Below are positions 46,563 through 56,210 of a stretch of 64,000 nucleotides of DNA, piece after piece (positions within the stretch are counted from its first letter, which is position 1; each line of letters starts with the position of its first letter). The notes below the pieces were generated by a model that was given only the letters and a program-made list of their open reading frames with translations, was not told where the DNA came from and ran no database searches. Source of the stretch: Legionella maioricensis (GTDB taxonomy: Bacteria; Pseudomonadota; Gammaproteobacteria; Legionellales; Legionellaceae). Location of the stretch: contig NZ_JAJKBJ010000001.1 in NCBI RefSeq assembly GCF_023618015.1, positions 1-64,000 of the forward strand, read 5' to 3'. A program made the translations under genes and the position numbers.

Positions 46563-46955
46563 TTAAGTTGGCTTGCTCTTGCCTTTTAACAAATCGCGAA
46601 TTTCCATCAATAAAACTTCTTGATGAGATAATATGGGAGTCTGTTCCTGCCTCTCCTCGTCTTTCCTCTTTAACATATTCACAAATTTTATTGCTACAAA
46701 TATGGCAAACGCGATAATGGTAAAATCAATAATAGCTTGAAGAAATCCGCCCCATTTAACCACTGCGTCACCCAGAGTGAATGATTTATTGGCGATATTA
46801 ACTCCCCCCAACAATAAACCAAGAAGAGGCATAATAATTCCATCGACAAAAGCGGTAATGATCTTACCAAATGCAGCCCCTATAATGACGGCAACGGCTA
46901 AATCAACTACGTTACCGCGCATAACAAACTCTTTAAACTCCTTTATAAAACTCAT
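46563..46955 (-). CDS. mscL: Large-conductance mechanosensitive channel
   Basis: MscL is a pentameric inner-membrane channel opening under extreme turgor. The 130-residue protein has the N-terminal [31 protein letters not shown], covering the amphipathic S1 helix and TM1 gate, then a periplasmic loop. TM2 is [23 protein letters not shown], and the cytoplasmic helix is at the end. This is a complete, typical sequence. Two adjacent ATGs (46958, 46955) exist; I prefer 46955, seven bases from AGGGAG. Confidence 0.96.
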   Translation of the reverse strand: MSFIKEFKEFVMRGNVVDLAVAVIIGAAFGKIITAFVDGIIMPLLGLLLGGVNIANKSFTLGDAVVKWGGFLQAIIDFTIIAFAIFVAIKFVNMLKRKDEERQEQTPILSHQEVLLMEIRDLLKGKSKPT

Positions 46956-47039
46956 CATTTACTCCCTTAATGAATGAAGGCATTGCACTCTGGCTTGCCC
47001 AGACTAAAAAGTAAATACCGTCTTTAAAGACAATTTTTA

Positions 47040-47125
47040 CAGGGGTAACCCGGTTGTTGCAACCGGGGTTGCCAGCTACGGTTTTCAAACAGATACCGGC
47101 TGCAAGCAGCCGGGCTACGTTTACT
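47040..47125. repeat. Short palindromic repeats between mscL and alaS
   Basis: Two hairpins, CCGGTT-GTTGC-AACCGG near 47050 and CCGGCTG-CAAG-CAGCCGG near 47096-47113, occupy the gap between alaS (stop at 47181) and the mscL promoter region. They probably belong to a dispersed repeat and may also end alaS transcription. Confidence 0.5.
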
Positions 47126-47180
47126 TACTGATGACGTGCAAGATACGTTTAAGCAATACACCCGCCCCAAGTGTTTCAGC

Positions 47181-49763
47181 TTAAGAATTTTCTACCATTG
47201 TTTTTATTTCTTTTATTTTCTCAGCCAAATTGTCGGGAACGGCTCCCCCACCTTGAGCCATATCATCTCTCCCGCCACCTTTTCCGCATAGATGGCGTAC
47301 TAACATCGCAGCGGTTGGCGCTTTGCCTAAAATATTTTTACTTACCCCGGCAATGACATTCATCTTATTTTGATCTACGGTAAATAATACAATGACTGCT
47401 GAATCTAAAGTGGATTTAAGCTGATCCAGAGTAGTCCGTAGCGTTTGATTGTCCATGCCATCAAGTTGTTTTACCAGTAGATTAATCCCATTTATATTCT
47501 CGACCTCACTTACAAGATCAGCACCTGATTTCTGTGCCTTCTCACTAAGAAGTTTCGCTATTTCTTTCTCCTGACTTTTATTGTCAATGAGTAACTGGGA
47601 CAACTTATCGCGTAAATTACCTACAGTAGTCTTCAGACTTGCTGCCAAGTCGCCTAAAAGATCTTGTTGTTCATTCACCCAGGCCAATGCATAACTACCG
47701 GTAACCATATCGATACGTCTTACCCCACTGGCGATTCCATACTCCGCAATAATTTTAAATAAGCCTATATCGCCTGTTCTTCGCGCATGGGTACCCCCAC
47801 AAAGCTCTTTAGAAAACTCTCCCATAGATAAAACACGCACGGCTTCAGCATATTTTTCACCAAAAAGGGCAACAGCTCCACTTTTCTTGGCTGCTTCTAT
47901 ATCCATAACTTGGGTGACTACTTCATTGTTGGCCCTAATTTGTTTATTAACCAGGATTTCAATTTGGCGAATTTGTTCTTGAGTCAATGCTTCAAAATGA
48001 GAAAAATCGAAACGGGCTCGCTCAGCTTCCACTAAAGAACCTTTTTGTTGGACATGAGGGCCAACTATAGTTTTTAGTGCAGCATGCAATAAATGAGTTG
48101 CGGTATGATTCAAACGAACTGCATCTCGTCTTGCTTTATCGATTTCCGCCCTAACCGCCAAATGTAAAGTTAAAGTGCCTTCAATGACTTCACCATGGTG
48201 TACTATCGCTTGACCTACTTTTTGAGTGTCCTCTACGCGAAAACTAAATCCTTTTCCGGAAAGAATACCTTTATCGCCCGCTTGCCCACCGCTTTCTGCA
48301 TAAAACGGGGTATTATCAAGAATAACGGCCCCCTTTAACCCTTTACCCAGAGTTTTAACTTCATGCCCTTCTTGAAGCAATCCGATGATTTTTCCTTCCG
48401 TCACTTCTTTATCATAACCATGAAACTCGGATTGATGATCCAACTGAGACGTTGCATGATAATCGATGGTAAATTGGCTGGCTGCTTGAGATTGTTCTCT
48501 TTGCTGTTGCATTAATTGGTTAAAACCATCCATATCAATATGCAAACCCTGCTCTCGAGCTATATCAGCAGTAAGATCTACAGGAAAACCATAGGTATCA
48601 TATAGCTTAAATGCAATTGCTCCGGATATTTCATCCCCCCCCATGGTGTGCATTTGCTCGTGTAACAAACGGAGTCCCTGCTCTAAAGTACGGGCAAACT
48701 GATTCTCTTCTTGCATTAATATTTTTTCTATATGCGTTTTTGCCGTAACTAACTCAGGATATGCATCACCCATTATTTTAATTAATGGCTGAACCAGCTG
48801 AGAAAAAAATGGACTGGATAACCCTAGTTTATTGCCGTGTCTTACCGCTCTTCGGATAATTCTTCGCAATACATAACCGCGGCCCTCATTACCCGGCACT
48901 ACGCCGTCCACTATTAAAAAAGCACAAGAACGAATGTGATCCGCAATGACCTTTAAAGACGTATGATTTAAATCGATGCCACTTCCAAGGTTTGCTATGG
49001 ATTTAATTAAGAATTGGAACGTATCTATTTCATAATTACTATGTACTCCCTGCACTACAGCAGCAAGCCGCTCCAATCCCATACCGGTATCTACAGAGGG
49101 TTTGGGCAAGGGATGAAGATTACCTTCTTTATCCCTGTTAAACTGCATAAACACCAAATTCCAAATCTCTATGTACCTGTCCCCGTCTTCCTCAGGACTT
49201 CCAGGAGGACCGCCAGCAATATCAGGACCATGATCATAAAAAATTTCGGTACAAGGACCACAAGGGCCAGTATCCCCCATAGACCAAAAATTATCTTTTT
49301 CTCCGCAGCGGGAAAAGCGTTCAGCAGAAACGCCCATTTCCTTTAACCAGATGTCCTCTGCTTCCTGATCTTCTTTATATACGGTTACCCATAAACGCTC
49401 TGCAGGTAAATGCAAGACTTGAGTTAAGAAGTCCCAGGCAAATTGAATGGCTTCTCGTTTAAAATAATCACCAAAACTAAAGTTACCTAGCATCTCAAAA
49501 AAGGTATGATGCCTTGCGGTATAGCCAACGTTTTCCAAATCATTATGTTTACCACCGGCACGAACACAACGCTGAGCACTAACTGCACGCTGATAAGGAC
49601 GAGTTTCAAGTCCTAAAAATAAATCTTTAAATTGCACCATACCTGCATTAGTAAATAATAATGTAGGATCATTGGCAGGGATCAATGAGCTGGACTCTAC
49701 TAACTGATGACCGCGTTGTGCAAAATAATCAAAGAATGCCTGTCTAATTTCAGAACTTTTCAT
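47181..49763 (-). CDS. alaS: Alanyl-tRNA synthetase
   Basis: AlaRS charges tRNA-Ala and edits mischarged Ser and Gly. The 860-residue length is standard. The class II core at the N-terminus reads [28 protein letters not shown]. Motif 2 is near [18 protein letters not shown] and motif 3 near [13 protein letters not shown]. The editing domain has [11 protein letters not shown] with its HxxxH metal site and [11 protein letters not shown] for the third ligand. A C-terminal coiled coil and C-Ala domain ([16 protein letters not shown]) end the protein. ATG 49763 is a usual start. A perfect 14-bp palindrome lies just upstream. Confidence 0.97.
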   Translation of the reverse strand: MKSSEIRQAFFDYFAQRGHQLVESSSLIPANDPTLLFTNAGMVQFKDLFLGLETRPYQRAVSAQRCVRAGGKHNDLENVGYTARHHTFFEMLGNFSFGDYFKREAIQFAWDFLTQVLHLPAERLWVTVYKEDQEAEDIWLKEMGVSAERFSRCGEKDNFWSMGDTGPCGPCTEIFYDHGPDIAGGPPGSPEEDGDRYIEIWNLVFMQFNRDKEGNLHPLPKPSVDTGMGLERLAAVVQGVHSNYEIDTFQFLIKSIANLGSGIDLNHTSLKVIADHIRSCAFLIVDGVVPGNEGRGYVLRRIIRRAVRHGNKLGLSSPFFSQLVQPLIKIMGDAYPELVTAKTHIEKILMQEENQFARTLEQGLRLLHEQMHTMGGDEISGAIAFKLYDTYGFPVDLTADIAREQGLHIDMDGFNQLMQQQREQSQAASQFTIDYHATSQLDHQSEFHGYDKEVTEGKIIGLLQEGHEVKTLGKGLKGAVILDNTPFYAESGGQAGDKGILSGKGFSFRVEDTQKVGQAIVHHGEVIEGTLTLHLAVRAEIDKARRDAVRLNHTATHLLHAALKTIVGPHVQQKGSLVEAERARFDFSHFEALTQEQIRQIEILVNKQIRANNEVVTQVMDIEAAKKSGAVALFGEKYAEAVRVLSMGEFSKELCGGTHARRTGDIGLFKIIAEYGIASGVRRIDMVTGSYALAWVNEQQDLLGDLAASLKTTVGNLRDKLSQLLIDNKSQEKEIAKLLSEKAQKSGADLVSEVENINGINLLVKQLDGMDNQTLRTTLDQLKSTLDSAVIVLFTVDQNKMNVIAGVSKNILGKAPTAAMLVRHLCGKGGGRDDMAQGGGAVPDNLAEKIKEIKTMVENS

Positions 49764-49785
49764 TTTTACTACTTACCAGTTAAGT

Positions 49786-49816
49786 TAATTAAATAGCGTA
49801 CCACGCTATTTAATTA
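49786..49816. promoter_or_regulatory. Perfect palindrome in alaS upstream region
   Basis: TAATTAAATAGCGT and ACGCTATTTAATTA pair over 14 bases with a 3-base spacer, 23 bases before the alaS start. E. coli AlaRS is known to bind a palindrome at its own promoter, so a regulatory role is possible; a dispersed repeat or an operator for another protein is equally plausible. The rest of the gap up to 50004 has only repeat-like GC stretches. Confidence 0.4.
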
Positions 49817-50004
49817 GCGTTGGTTAGCGCTGAACGAAATGAAGTCCGACACGGGGCTTCTTTCACTACTTATTGTGCTCAAATGAGCAATTGGGCTTTG
49901 TCTATCACTCAGCACCAACTGCAATGACTATACCATTGCATGAGTCTATTCGAGAATAATAGTGGTGAATTGTTACCTTAAATTTTTAATGATAGTCTAA
50001 AAGT

Positions 50005-50442
50005 TTACTTCAATTCCTTTACGACCTTTGCGATTATATCCATACTAAAGCCGCGGTAAAGTAAAAAGTGCTGTAGTTTTTGCATCTCATCAAACGATAA
50101 ATCAACTTTTCCCTTACTCTTTTTCTGCCATACCTTCATCGCATAGTCTACCCAGTTGTCTTGTTCCTGCTGTAATTCGTACTGGATAAGTTCGCTGTCA
50201 ATACCTTTGATTTTTAATTCCTGCCTGATTTTTAGCGGTCCATATCCCTGGCGAATACGTGAGCGACTGTAATTTTCTACAAAACGCTTGTCATTTTGTA
50301 AACCAAGACGTTGGCAAGACTCCAACGCATCTTTAGCCTCTTTAGGACTAAATCCTTTTTGTTCTAATTTATCACATAATTCTATAGCGCCATGCTCACG
50401 CCTGGTTAACAGGCGTAAGGCGCTATCAAATGCTTTAGTCAT
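50005..50442 (-). CDS. recX: Regulatory protein RecX
   Basis: RecX binds the RecA filament and limits its activity. The 145-residue protein has the three-helix repeats of the family: [63 protein letters not shown] and [17 protein letters not shown]. The start ATG at 50442 overlaps the last eight bases of recA (stop at 50435), so the two are coupled. An in-frame start further upstream would lie inside recA and is not used. Confidence 0.93.
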   Translation of the reverse strand: MTKAFDSALRLLTRREHGAIELCDKLEQKGFSPKEAKDALESCQRLGLQNDKRFVENYSRSRIRQGYGPLKIRQELKIKGIDSELIQYELQQEQDNWVDYAMKVWQKKSKGKVDLSFDEMQKLQHFLLYRGFSMDIIAKVVKELK

Positions 50443-51481
50443 TAATAGTCTCAAAGCTATCTTCAGTTGCCGCAGCAAGCATGGGTAATTTCTTTTCTAA
50501 TAACTCAGCACGAATCTGCCGTTCAAGCTCTGCAGCTACTTGAGGATTATCCTTCAGATATAATCGGACATTATCCTTGCCCTGGCCAATTTTTTCCTGC
50601 TTATAGCTATACCATGCACCTGATTTTTCAATTAGATTCAATTGAACGCCCAAATTAATAACTTCACTTTCCCGTGAAATACCTTCGTTATACAAAATAT
50701 CAAATTCTGTCATTTTGAAAGGAGGCGCAACTTTATTTTTAACAACTTTAACGCGTGTCTCACTACCTAATATTTCTTCACCTTTCTTAATTGAGCCGAT
50801 GCGACGAATATCCAAACGCACTGAAGCATAGAATTTTAATGCATTACCGCCTGTTGTTGTTTCGGGACTGCCAAACATAACCCCAATTTTCATTCGAATC
50901 TGGTTAATAAAAATAACCAGAGTGTTAGAACGTTTAATATTAGCGGTTAATTTACGTAATGCCTGGGACATCAGTCTTGCTTGTAAGCCAACATGAGTAT
51001 CCCCCATTTCCCCTTCAATCTCCGCTTTAGGTGTTAAAGCAGCGACTGAGTCAATAATCACTACATCCACAGCCGCAGAACGAACTAGCATGTCCGTAAT
51101 TTCCAGAGCCTGTTCCCCGGTATCTGGCTGAGAAACTAACAGCTCATCGACATTCACTCCCAGTTTTTGAGCATAGCTTGGATCCAAAGCATGTTCTGCA
51201 TCAATAAATGCTGCTGTACCACCCATTTTTTGACATTCAGCAATAACTTGAAGCGTTAATGTTGTTTTACCAGAGGATTCTGGACCATAAATTTCAACAA
51301 TACGACCTTTAGGTAAACCGCCAATTCCTAATGCAATATCCAGGCCTAAAGACCCTGTAGAAATAGCTTCTATATCACGCGATACATTACTATCGCCCAT
51401 ACGCATTACCGATCCTTTACCAAACTGACGCTCAATTTGCGAGAGGGCTGCCGATAATGCTTTTTGTTTGTTCTCTTCCAT
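50435..51481 (-). CDS. recA: Recombinase A
   Basis: RecA pairs homologous DNA and activates repair responses. The 348-residue protein has Walker A GPESSGKT at 66-73, Walker [14 protein letters not shown]-binding loop regions such as [19 protein letters not shown], and [28 protein letters not shown]. The start is ATG 51481; an in-frame TTG at 51493 is unlikely. The upstream sequence (51482-51549) contains no CTGT-N8-ACAG LexA box that I can see, consistent with Legionella lacking a classic LexA regulon. It overlaps recX and lies downstream of a CinA-domain gene on the same strand, a frequent arrangement. Confidence 0.98.
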   Translation of the reverse strand: MEENKQKALSAALSQIERQFGKGSVMRMGDSNVSRDIEAISTGSLGLDIALGIGGLPKGRIVEIYGPESSGKTTLTLQVIAECQKMGGTAAFIDAEHALDPSYAQKLGVNVDELLVSQPDTGEQALEITDMLVRSAAVDVVIIDSVAALTPKAEIEGEMGDTHVGLQARLMSQALRKLTANIKRSNTLVIFINQIRMKIGVMFGSPETTTGGNALKFYASVRLDIRRIGSIKKGEEILGSETRVKVVKNKVAPPFKMTEFDILYNEGISRESEVINLGVQLNLIEKSGAWYSYKQEKIGQGKDNVRLYLKDNPQVAAELERQIRAELLEKKLPMLAAATEDSFETIND

Positions 51482-51549
51482 AATTTTATCCAAGTAGTAG
51501 TGTGCAAGACCAAAATTATCACACAGATGTGGGTGAGCAGCAAAGTGAA

Positions 51550-52053
51550 TTAATCGCGAATTAGTTGAATTTTCTTAATCATCGTAAGAGCGCCTTGTAA
51601 AGCCTCATGGCATGCGGCCAAACGAATTTCCTGCCTCGTCCCTGCAAATTGTTTTTTTACAGTATTTAATGAACCATCGCGAGTAGCCCAGGCAAACCAT
51701 ACTGTGCCAACAGGCTTATCAACAGTTCCCCCATCTGGGCCAGCAATACCGGTCACGGATAAAGCAATATCGCCAACGCTGCGTTGTAAGGCCCCCATAG
51801 CCATAGCCGAAGCAACCTCTTCACTTACTGCTCCAAACTCTTCTATTAGCTCTTTGGGCACGGCAAGCATCTCCTGCTTGGCTAAATTACTATAAGTAAC
51901 AAACCCTCGTTCAAACCAGAGAGAACTACCTGGTATTTCAGTGATATAACTTGCAACTAATCCGCCCGTACATGATTCTGCGGTAACTAATTGCCAATCA
52001 TTCTTTTTTAAAAGCAGAGCTATTTCTTTAATTAAAATAATTAAACGATTCAT
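51550..52053 (-). CDS. CinA C-terminal-domain NMN amidase (PncC-like)
   Basis: This 167-residue stand-alone CinA C-terminal domain deamidates nicotinamide mononucleotide in the pyridine-nucleotide cycle. [32 protein letters not shown] carries the nucleophilic Ser of the ESCTGG motif. [19 protein letters not shown] and [25 protein letters not shown] are the other family blocks. Adjacent to recA in many Gammaproteobacteria, as here. ATG at 52053. Confidence 0.92.
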   Translation of the reverse strand: MNRLIILIKEIALLLKKNDWQLVTAESCTGGLVASYITEIPGSSLWFERGFVTYSNLAKQEMLAVPKELIEEFGAVSEEVASAMAMGALQRSVGDIALSVTGIAGPDGGTVDKPVGTVWFAWATRDGSLNTVKKQFAGTRQEIRLAACHEALQGALTMIKKIQLIRD

Positions 52054-52074
52054 TAAGAAAACCCTGTAAAAGAA

Positions 52075-52105
52075 AAAACTCCATGCAGTAACAACATGGA
52101 GTTTT
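52075..52105. terminator. Terminator between small lipoprotein gene and cinA-like gene
   Basis: AAAACTCCATG and CATGGAGTTTT form an 11-bp stem with a 9-base loop, just downstream (minus strand) of the lipoprotein stop at 52139. On the minus strand it ends in a T-run, as in an intrinsic terminator. Confidence 0.75.
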
Positions 52106-52138
52106 CTTGGATTGAATCAGCAAAAACCAGCGAGTTTC

Positions 52139-52303
52139 TTAGTGGCTTTGACCATCTGTTTTAGCTGGTGTTGTCTGATCAGTGGTTTGGCTAGCAGGAG
52201 GATTAGTAGCACCTGCTGTTGGCTTTGGTGTACTTTGTTGGCCACAAGCAGTTAATACGAAACCCAAAACGCAAGTTACAGCTATCATAGCTAAACGATT
52301 CAT
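52139..52303 (-). CDS. Small lipoprotein, 54 residues
   Basis: ATG 52303 is preceded by AGGGAGAATAGTT. The product starts MNRLAMIAVTCVLGFVLTAC with a clear lipobox LTAC (Cys20). The mature part is only about 35 residues, rich in Gln, Thr, Pro and Ala (TPKPTAGATNPPASQTTDQT), with no folded domain. Signal peptidase II processing and attachment to the inner or outer membrane are expected; residues 21-22 are Gly-Gln, which do not suggest inner-membrane retention. A terminator follows. The clean lipobox, good ribosome site and terminator argue for a real gene. Its function is unknown; it resembles the short LptM/entericidin-like lipoproteins in size only. Confidence 0.75.
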   Translation of the reverse strand: MNRLAMIAVTCVLGFVLTACGQQSTPKPTAGATNPPASQTTDQTTPAKTDGQSH

Positions 52304-52454
52304 AACTATTCTCCCTATTTATTTAACATTTATTATAAATCTCTTTATAGTGTAGCAAATGGTAACATTAAATGAAGGACATATCTTAAATCTAAGATAA
52401 ATATAATTTTTTCAAGAAAGGGTGGTTAACTAATAAACAAAATAATGACATAAG

Positions 52455-52485
52455 AAAAGCCTCTGGCTGGGATCCAGAGGCTTTT
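52455..52485. terminator. Terminator of the first LRR gene
   Basis: AAAAGCCTCTGG and CCAGAGGCTTTT form a 12-bp stem with a 7-base loop, eight bases beyond the minus-strand stop at 52493. It is followed by T residues on the minus strand. Confidence 0.8.
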
Positions 52486-52492
52486 GGTACGC

Positions 52493-53791
52493 TTACAAAC
52501 AAAAATGCTGCACTGTTTGGTCGCAGATTCCTTGCTCCCTGCTGTTTTCTTTCCTGAAGGTCAGTGACTCTAAAGTGGCTGATTGAAAAAAAGTTCCGCC
52601 AAAACGCTTATAGCAATCGTTAAGGAGTCGATTATCATCCTTAGTCACGGTTTGGATAATTTTAGACTGCACCACAATATTAGGAGCTTTGCCCTCTTTA
52701 TTAGGGAGAAGACAGGACAAAATATTGCTTGCCACATCAAAAGTAAAAAGATGGCTCTTCACTGCAGAAAGTAAAGGCAGGAGAACTCGAGCAAAAGCCG
52801 ATTCGCCATTATAGGAAAGGATAAGACGTCCATCCTGCTCTAAGGGCTTTAGAGCCTTTAATAGTTCATCACGTTCGATTGCTGTTTTTCCCACAAACAA
52901 CCGATTATTACCCAAATTGATGCGCGTTACAGTTGTCGGAATAGACTGCAAAGCCAGGAGCAGGTCAGCTGAACTTAAGTTGTTTAATTCATTATTACTT
53001 AAATCAAGGAAGCTCACGTGAGCTGGAATTCTCGCAAAGACTTTCACCAATTCAGCACCAGCTTTGCTGCCCAGGTTGTTGCTGCTCAAATCAAGAAAGG
53101 TCACATGTTCTGGAATTCCCGAAAAGGCAGTCGCTAATTCAGCACCGGTTTTTGTGCTCAGCTTATTGAAGCCCAAACCAAGGGCAACCACTCCGACAGG
53201 AATTCCTGCAAAGGCTTTCGCTAACTCAGTACCGGCTTTGCTCCCCAGATTATTGCCTCCCAAGTCAAGAGCGGCCACGTGAGTTGGAATTCCCGAAAAA
53301 GCAGTCGCTAATTCAGCACCAGTTTGACTATCCAGATTATTGACGCGCAAATTAAGAGCGGCGACTCCGGATGGAATGCTCGCAAAGGCTTTCGCTAATT
53401 CAGCACCGGCTTTGCTCCCCAGATTATTGGCGATCAAATGAAGGTTGGTCACGCCGGTTGGAATTCCCGCAAAGGCGGCCGCTAATTCAGCACCACTTTT
53501 GCTCCCCAGATTATTTCTGTCCAAATTAAGGGAGGTCACCCCATCTGGAATTCCAGCAAAGGCGGTAGCTAATTCAGCACCAGCTTTGCTCCCCAGGTTA
53601 TTACTGCTCAAATTAAGGGATCTCACGCTGGATGGAATTCTCGCAAAAGCTGCCGCCAATTCAGCGTCGGATCTACTCCCCAGATTATTGCCACGCAAAT
53701 TAAGGATCGTCACGCCGCCTGGAATTGATGCAAAGGCTGTTACTAATTCTTCCGCACTAAGATTTTCAAGGTTGCTTAAATGGTGATTCAT
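52493..53791 (-). CDS. Leucine-rich-repeat protein, ribonuclease-inhibitor type (copy A); candidate effector
   Basis: The 432-residue protein has ten tandem LRRs of 29 residues (about 33-310) with consensus V-xLxLxxNNLGSKxGAELAxAFAxIPxx, for example VTFLDLSSNNLGSKAGAELV. These are RI-like repeats, which form a curved horseshoe that binds other proteins. A short N-terminal cap and a conserved 120-residue C-terminal domain (KPLEQDGRLILSYNGESAF... QHFCL) follow. There is no signal peptide. LRR proteins of this type are common Dot/Icm effectors in Legionella; the effector role is inference. The start is ATG 53791, nine bases from AGGAG; an in-frame TTG at 53797 is closer. It is paralogous with the next gene and shares its leader. 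Confidence 0.85.
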   Translation of the reverse strand: MNHHLSNLENLSAEELVTAFASIPGGVTILNLRGNNLGSRSDAELAAAFARIPSSVRSLNLSSNNLGSKAGAELATAFAGIPDGVTSLNLDRNNLGSKSGAELAAAFAGIPTGVTNLHLIANNLGSKAGAELAKAFASIPSGVAALNLRVNNLDSQTGAELATAFSGIPTHVAALDLGGNNLGSKAGTELAKAFAGIPVGVVALGLGFNKLSTKTGAELATAFSGIPEHVTFLDLSSNNLGSKAGAELVKVFARIPAHVSFLDLSNNELNNLSSADLLLALQSIPTTVTRINLGNNRLFVGKTAIERDELLKALKPLEQDGRLILSYNGESAFARVLLPLLSAVKSHLFTFDVASNILSCLLPNKEGKAPNIVVQSKIIQTVTKDDNRLLNDCYKRFGGTFFQSATLESLTFRKENSREQGICDQTVQHFCL

Positions 53792-54074
53792 TGTCAATTG
53801 CTCCTAAAGGTTCCAAGACAGGGCTTAACCTGGCTTAAAAATGAAATAGAAGGCAAGAAACCAAAGAGTATTGAGCAGAAAGGCTAAACAAGGGCTCGCC
53901 GAACTAAAGCGCAATGAAAACAGGCAGTATCGTTCAATAAGAAGTGATACCGATATACCCGTTCCTTTGGTCTTTACCTCGACGACGAACCCGTTTATTA
54001 ATTAAAACTAGGGGGATGTTGCATTACCAGTTCTCCAGCTGTCCTTAGGGAGAAGACTAGTCGTCTTATGGGGC
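53792..54074 (-). other. Conserved leader of LRR copy A (partner 55518-55800)
   Basis: About 280 bases upstream of the start are nearly identical to those upstream of copy B, with scattered substitutions. The block includes AGCTCCCTAAGG-like inverted pairs (CTCC..GGAG) and AAGAC-GACTA-GTCTT near its far end, and GTTTTAATTAATAAACGGG in the middle. It is longer than a simple promoter and ends abruptly. It may be a promoter plus a structured leader; otherwise it reflects the extent of the duplication. Confidence 0.6.
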
Positions 54075-54392
54075 ACGTTTTACCTGAGGCTTAATCTTTG
54101 GTTCAAACCTCAGAGGTTAAACATTGTCCCGTAATGTTTTTTATTGCACCACCCGGGTCAATTTTAATCCGCCCACAGCGGTTCTTTATGTCAGAAATAG
54201 CCAGAGGTGGCCGGCTATCTGACACCAAAACACAGGGCCACTTCACTATGCGCTAGTTTATAGTAGAGGAAACTACGTCATCCCGAACAGCGTGAGGGAG
54301 CTTCTTATTAAGGACGGAGCCCCTTTTTAGAAGATCCCTACGCTGTTCAGGATGACGTTTTTGCCAATGTTTAAAAAGTAAAATAAATTATT
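54075..54392. repeat. Intergenic region with inverted repeat and dispersed 'gtcatcccga' hairpin
   Basis: TGTCAGAAATAGCC...GGCTATCTGACA (about 54189-54224) is a hairpin. A member of the dispersed family follows at 54275-54358 (ACGTCATCCCGAACAGCGTG and its inverted partner ending TCAGGATGACGT). No coding region is seen. Confidence 0.65.
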
Positions 54393-55517
54393 TTACAAAC
54401 AAAAATGCTGCAGGGTTTGCTCGCAGACTCTTTGTTCCTCGGATTTTTCTTGCCTGGTCGTCAGTAATTCCAAAGTGGCTGGTTGAAAAAAAGTTCCGCC
54501 AAAACGCTTATAGCAATCGTTAAGGAGTTGATTATCATCCTTCGTCACGGTTTGGTTGATTTTAGACTGCACCACAACATTAGGAGCTAAACCCTCTTTA
54601 TTCAGGAGAAGACAGGACAAAATATTGCTTGCCACATCAAAAGTAAAAAGATGACTCTTCACTGCAGAAAGTAAAGGCAGGAGAGCTCGAGCAAAAGCCG
54701 ATTCGCCATTATAGGAAAGGATAAGACGTCCATCCTGCTCTAAGGGCTTTAGAGACTCTAATAGTTCATCACGTTCGATTGTTGTTTTTCCCACAAACAG
54801 CCGATTCCCACCCAAATTGATGTGAGTTACAGTTGTCGGAATAGACTGTAAGGCCAGGAGCAGGTTGGCTGAATTTAATTTGTATAATTCATTATTACTT
54901 AAATCAAGGGAGGTCACGTGAGCTGGAATTCTCGCAAAGACTTTCGCCAATTCAGCACCGGTTTGACTTCCCAAATTATTGCCGCTCAAATCAAGAAAAG
55001 TTACCCCAGCAAGAACTCCCACAAAAGCTTTCGCCAACTCATCACTGGTCTGGCTCCCCAGGTTATTGAAGCTCAAATTAAGGGAGGTTACCCCGACTGG
55101 AACTCCCGAAAAGACTTTCGCCAACTCATCACCGGTCTTGACCCCCAGGTTATTGAAGCTCAAATTAAGGGAGGTTACCCCAACTGGAATTCGCGCAAAG
55201 GCTCTCGCCAACTCATCACCGGTTTTGTTGTAAAATATATTCAAGCTTAAATCAAGGAAGGTTATGTAGGCTGGAATTCCCGCCAAAGCGGTCGACAATT
55301 CAGCGTCGGTTTGGCTGCCCAGTTGATTCACGCTCAAATTAAGGGAGGTAACATGGGCAGGAACTCTTGCGAAGGCTGTCGCTAATTCGGCACCGGTTCG
55401 GCTGCCAAGGTTATTACCGCTCAAATCAAGGGAGGTGGCGTAGGCTGAAATTTCTGCAAGGGCTCCCGCTAATTCTACGGCATTAAGATTTTCAAGGTTG
55501 TCTAAATGGCAATACAT
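54393..55517 (-). CDS. Leucine-rich-repeat protein, ribonuclease-inhibitor type (copy B); candidate effector
   Basis: The 374-residue paralogue of copy A has eight 29-residue LRRs (for example VTSLNLSFNNLGSQTSDELA) and the same C-terminal domain. The C-terminal 150 residues differ from copy A at only scattered positions (AFARALLPLLSAVKSHLFTF is nearly the same in both), while the repeats diverge more. The difference in length is exactly 58 residues, i.e. two repeat units. ATG 55517 lies downstream of the same AGGAG site; TTG 55523 is in frame. No clear terminator follows, but a repeat hairpin lies downstream. Tandem duplication with repeat gain or loss is the simplest history. Confidence 0.85.
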   Translation of the reverse strand: MYCHLDNLENLNAVELAGALAEISAYATSLDLSGNNLGSRTGAELATAFARVPAHVTSLNLSVNQLGSQTDAELSTALAGIPAYITFLDLSLNIFYNKTGDELARAFARIPVGVTSLNLSFNNLGVKTGDELAKVFSGVPVGVTSLNLSFNNLGSQTSDELAKAFVGVLAGVTFLDLSGNNLGSQTGAELAKVFARIPAHVTSLDLSNNELYKLNSANLLLALQSIPTTVTHINLGGNRLFVGKTTIERDELLESLKPLEQDGRLILSYNGESAFARALLPLLSAVKSHLFTFDVASNILSCLLLNKEGLAPNVVVQSKINQTVTKDDNQLLNDCYKRFGGTFFQPATLELLTTRQEKSEEQRVCEQTLQHFCL

Positions 55518-56210
55518 CGTCAATTGCTCCTAAAGATTCCAAGACAGGCTTAACCTGGCTTAAAAATGAAATAGAAGGCAAGAAACCAAAGGGTACTGAG
55601 CAGAAGGGCTAAACAAAAGGTTCGCCGAACTAAAGCACAATAAAAACAGGCAGGATTGTTCAATAAGAAGCAATACCGATATACCTGTTCCTTTGGTCTT
55701 TACCTCGACGACGAACCCGTTTATTAATTAAAACTAGGGGGTGTAGCGTTACCAGTTCTCCAGCTGTCCTTAGGGAGAAGACAAGTCGTCTCATGGAAAA
55801 CATTTTATCTGGTTAATAAATACTATTGGATTAACCATTTTAATCACCATTAATAGTGCTTCATTTAGTTGCTCTAAATGCCCACATTCTTTATGATGAT
55901 TACCTTATGCTTGATTTCTTGTTCAAGACTATAAGTTAAATGTTTCATTATTGAATCAACATTATACTATAACGATTACTTTTTATGCAAAACATCCTGT
56001 AAGTAAGCTGCTTCTTTAAAGCAATTTGGGCTTTAAAAGCTTACGGTGTCGCGATTGGTGATCTCTATCTGTCATGCTGGGTATATGATTTTATACGATG
56101 AAACTGTATGTTGATTTAATCCTATCCCAAGCATTTATCGACAACTCCTTTTACTGACTTACACCTATGATTTTGTTAGAATCACCCCAATTTCATTTTA
56201 GCCAGCACTC
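55518..56210. other. Leader of LRR copy B and AT-rich gap before mutS
   Basis: 55518-55800 repeats the leader of copy A. From 55801 to 56210 the sequence is AT-rich, with runs of T and A but no ORF, tRNA or clear repeat. The divergent promoters for LRR copy B and mutS must lie here; I see no sigma-70 pair good enough to report. Confidence 0.5.

Noticed and set aside
51482-51549. LexA operator upstream of recA
   Set aside because: No CTGT-N8-ACAG pattern is present.
53445-53786. 113-residue plus-strand ORF with internal repeats, opposite the LRR gene
   Set aside because: The repeats are the antisense image of the LRR units.
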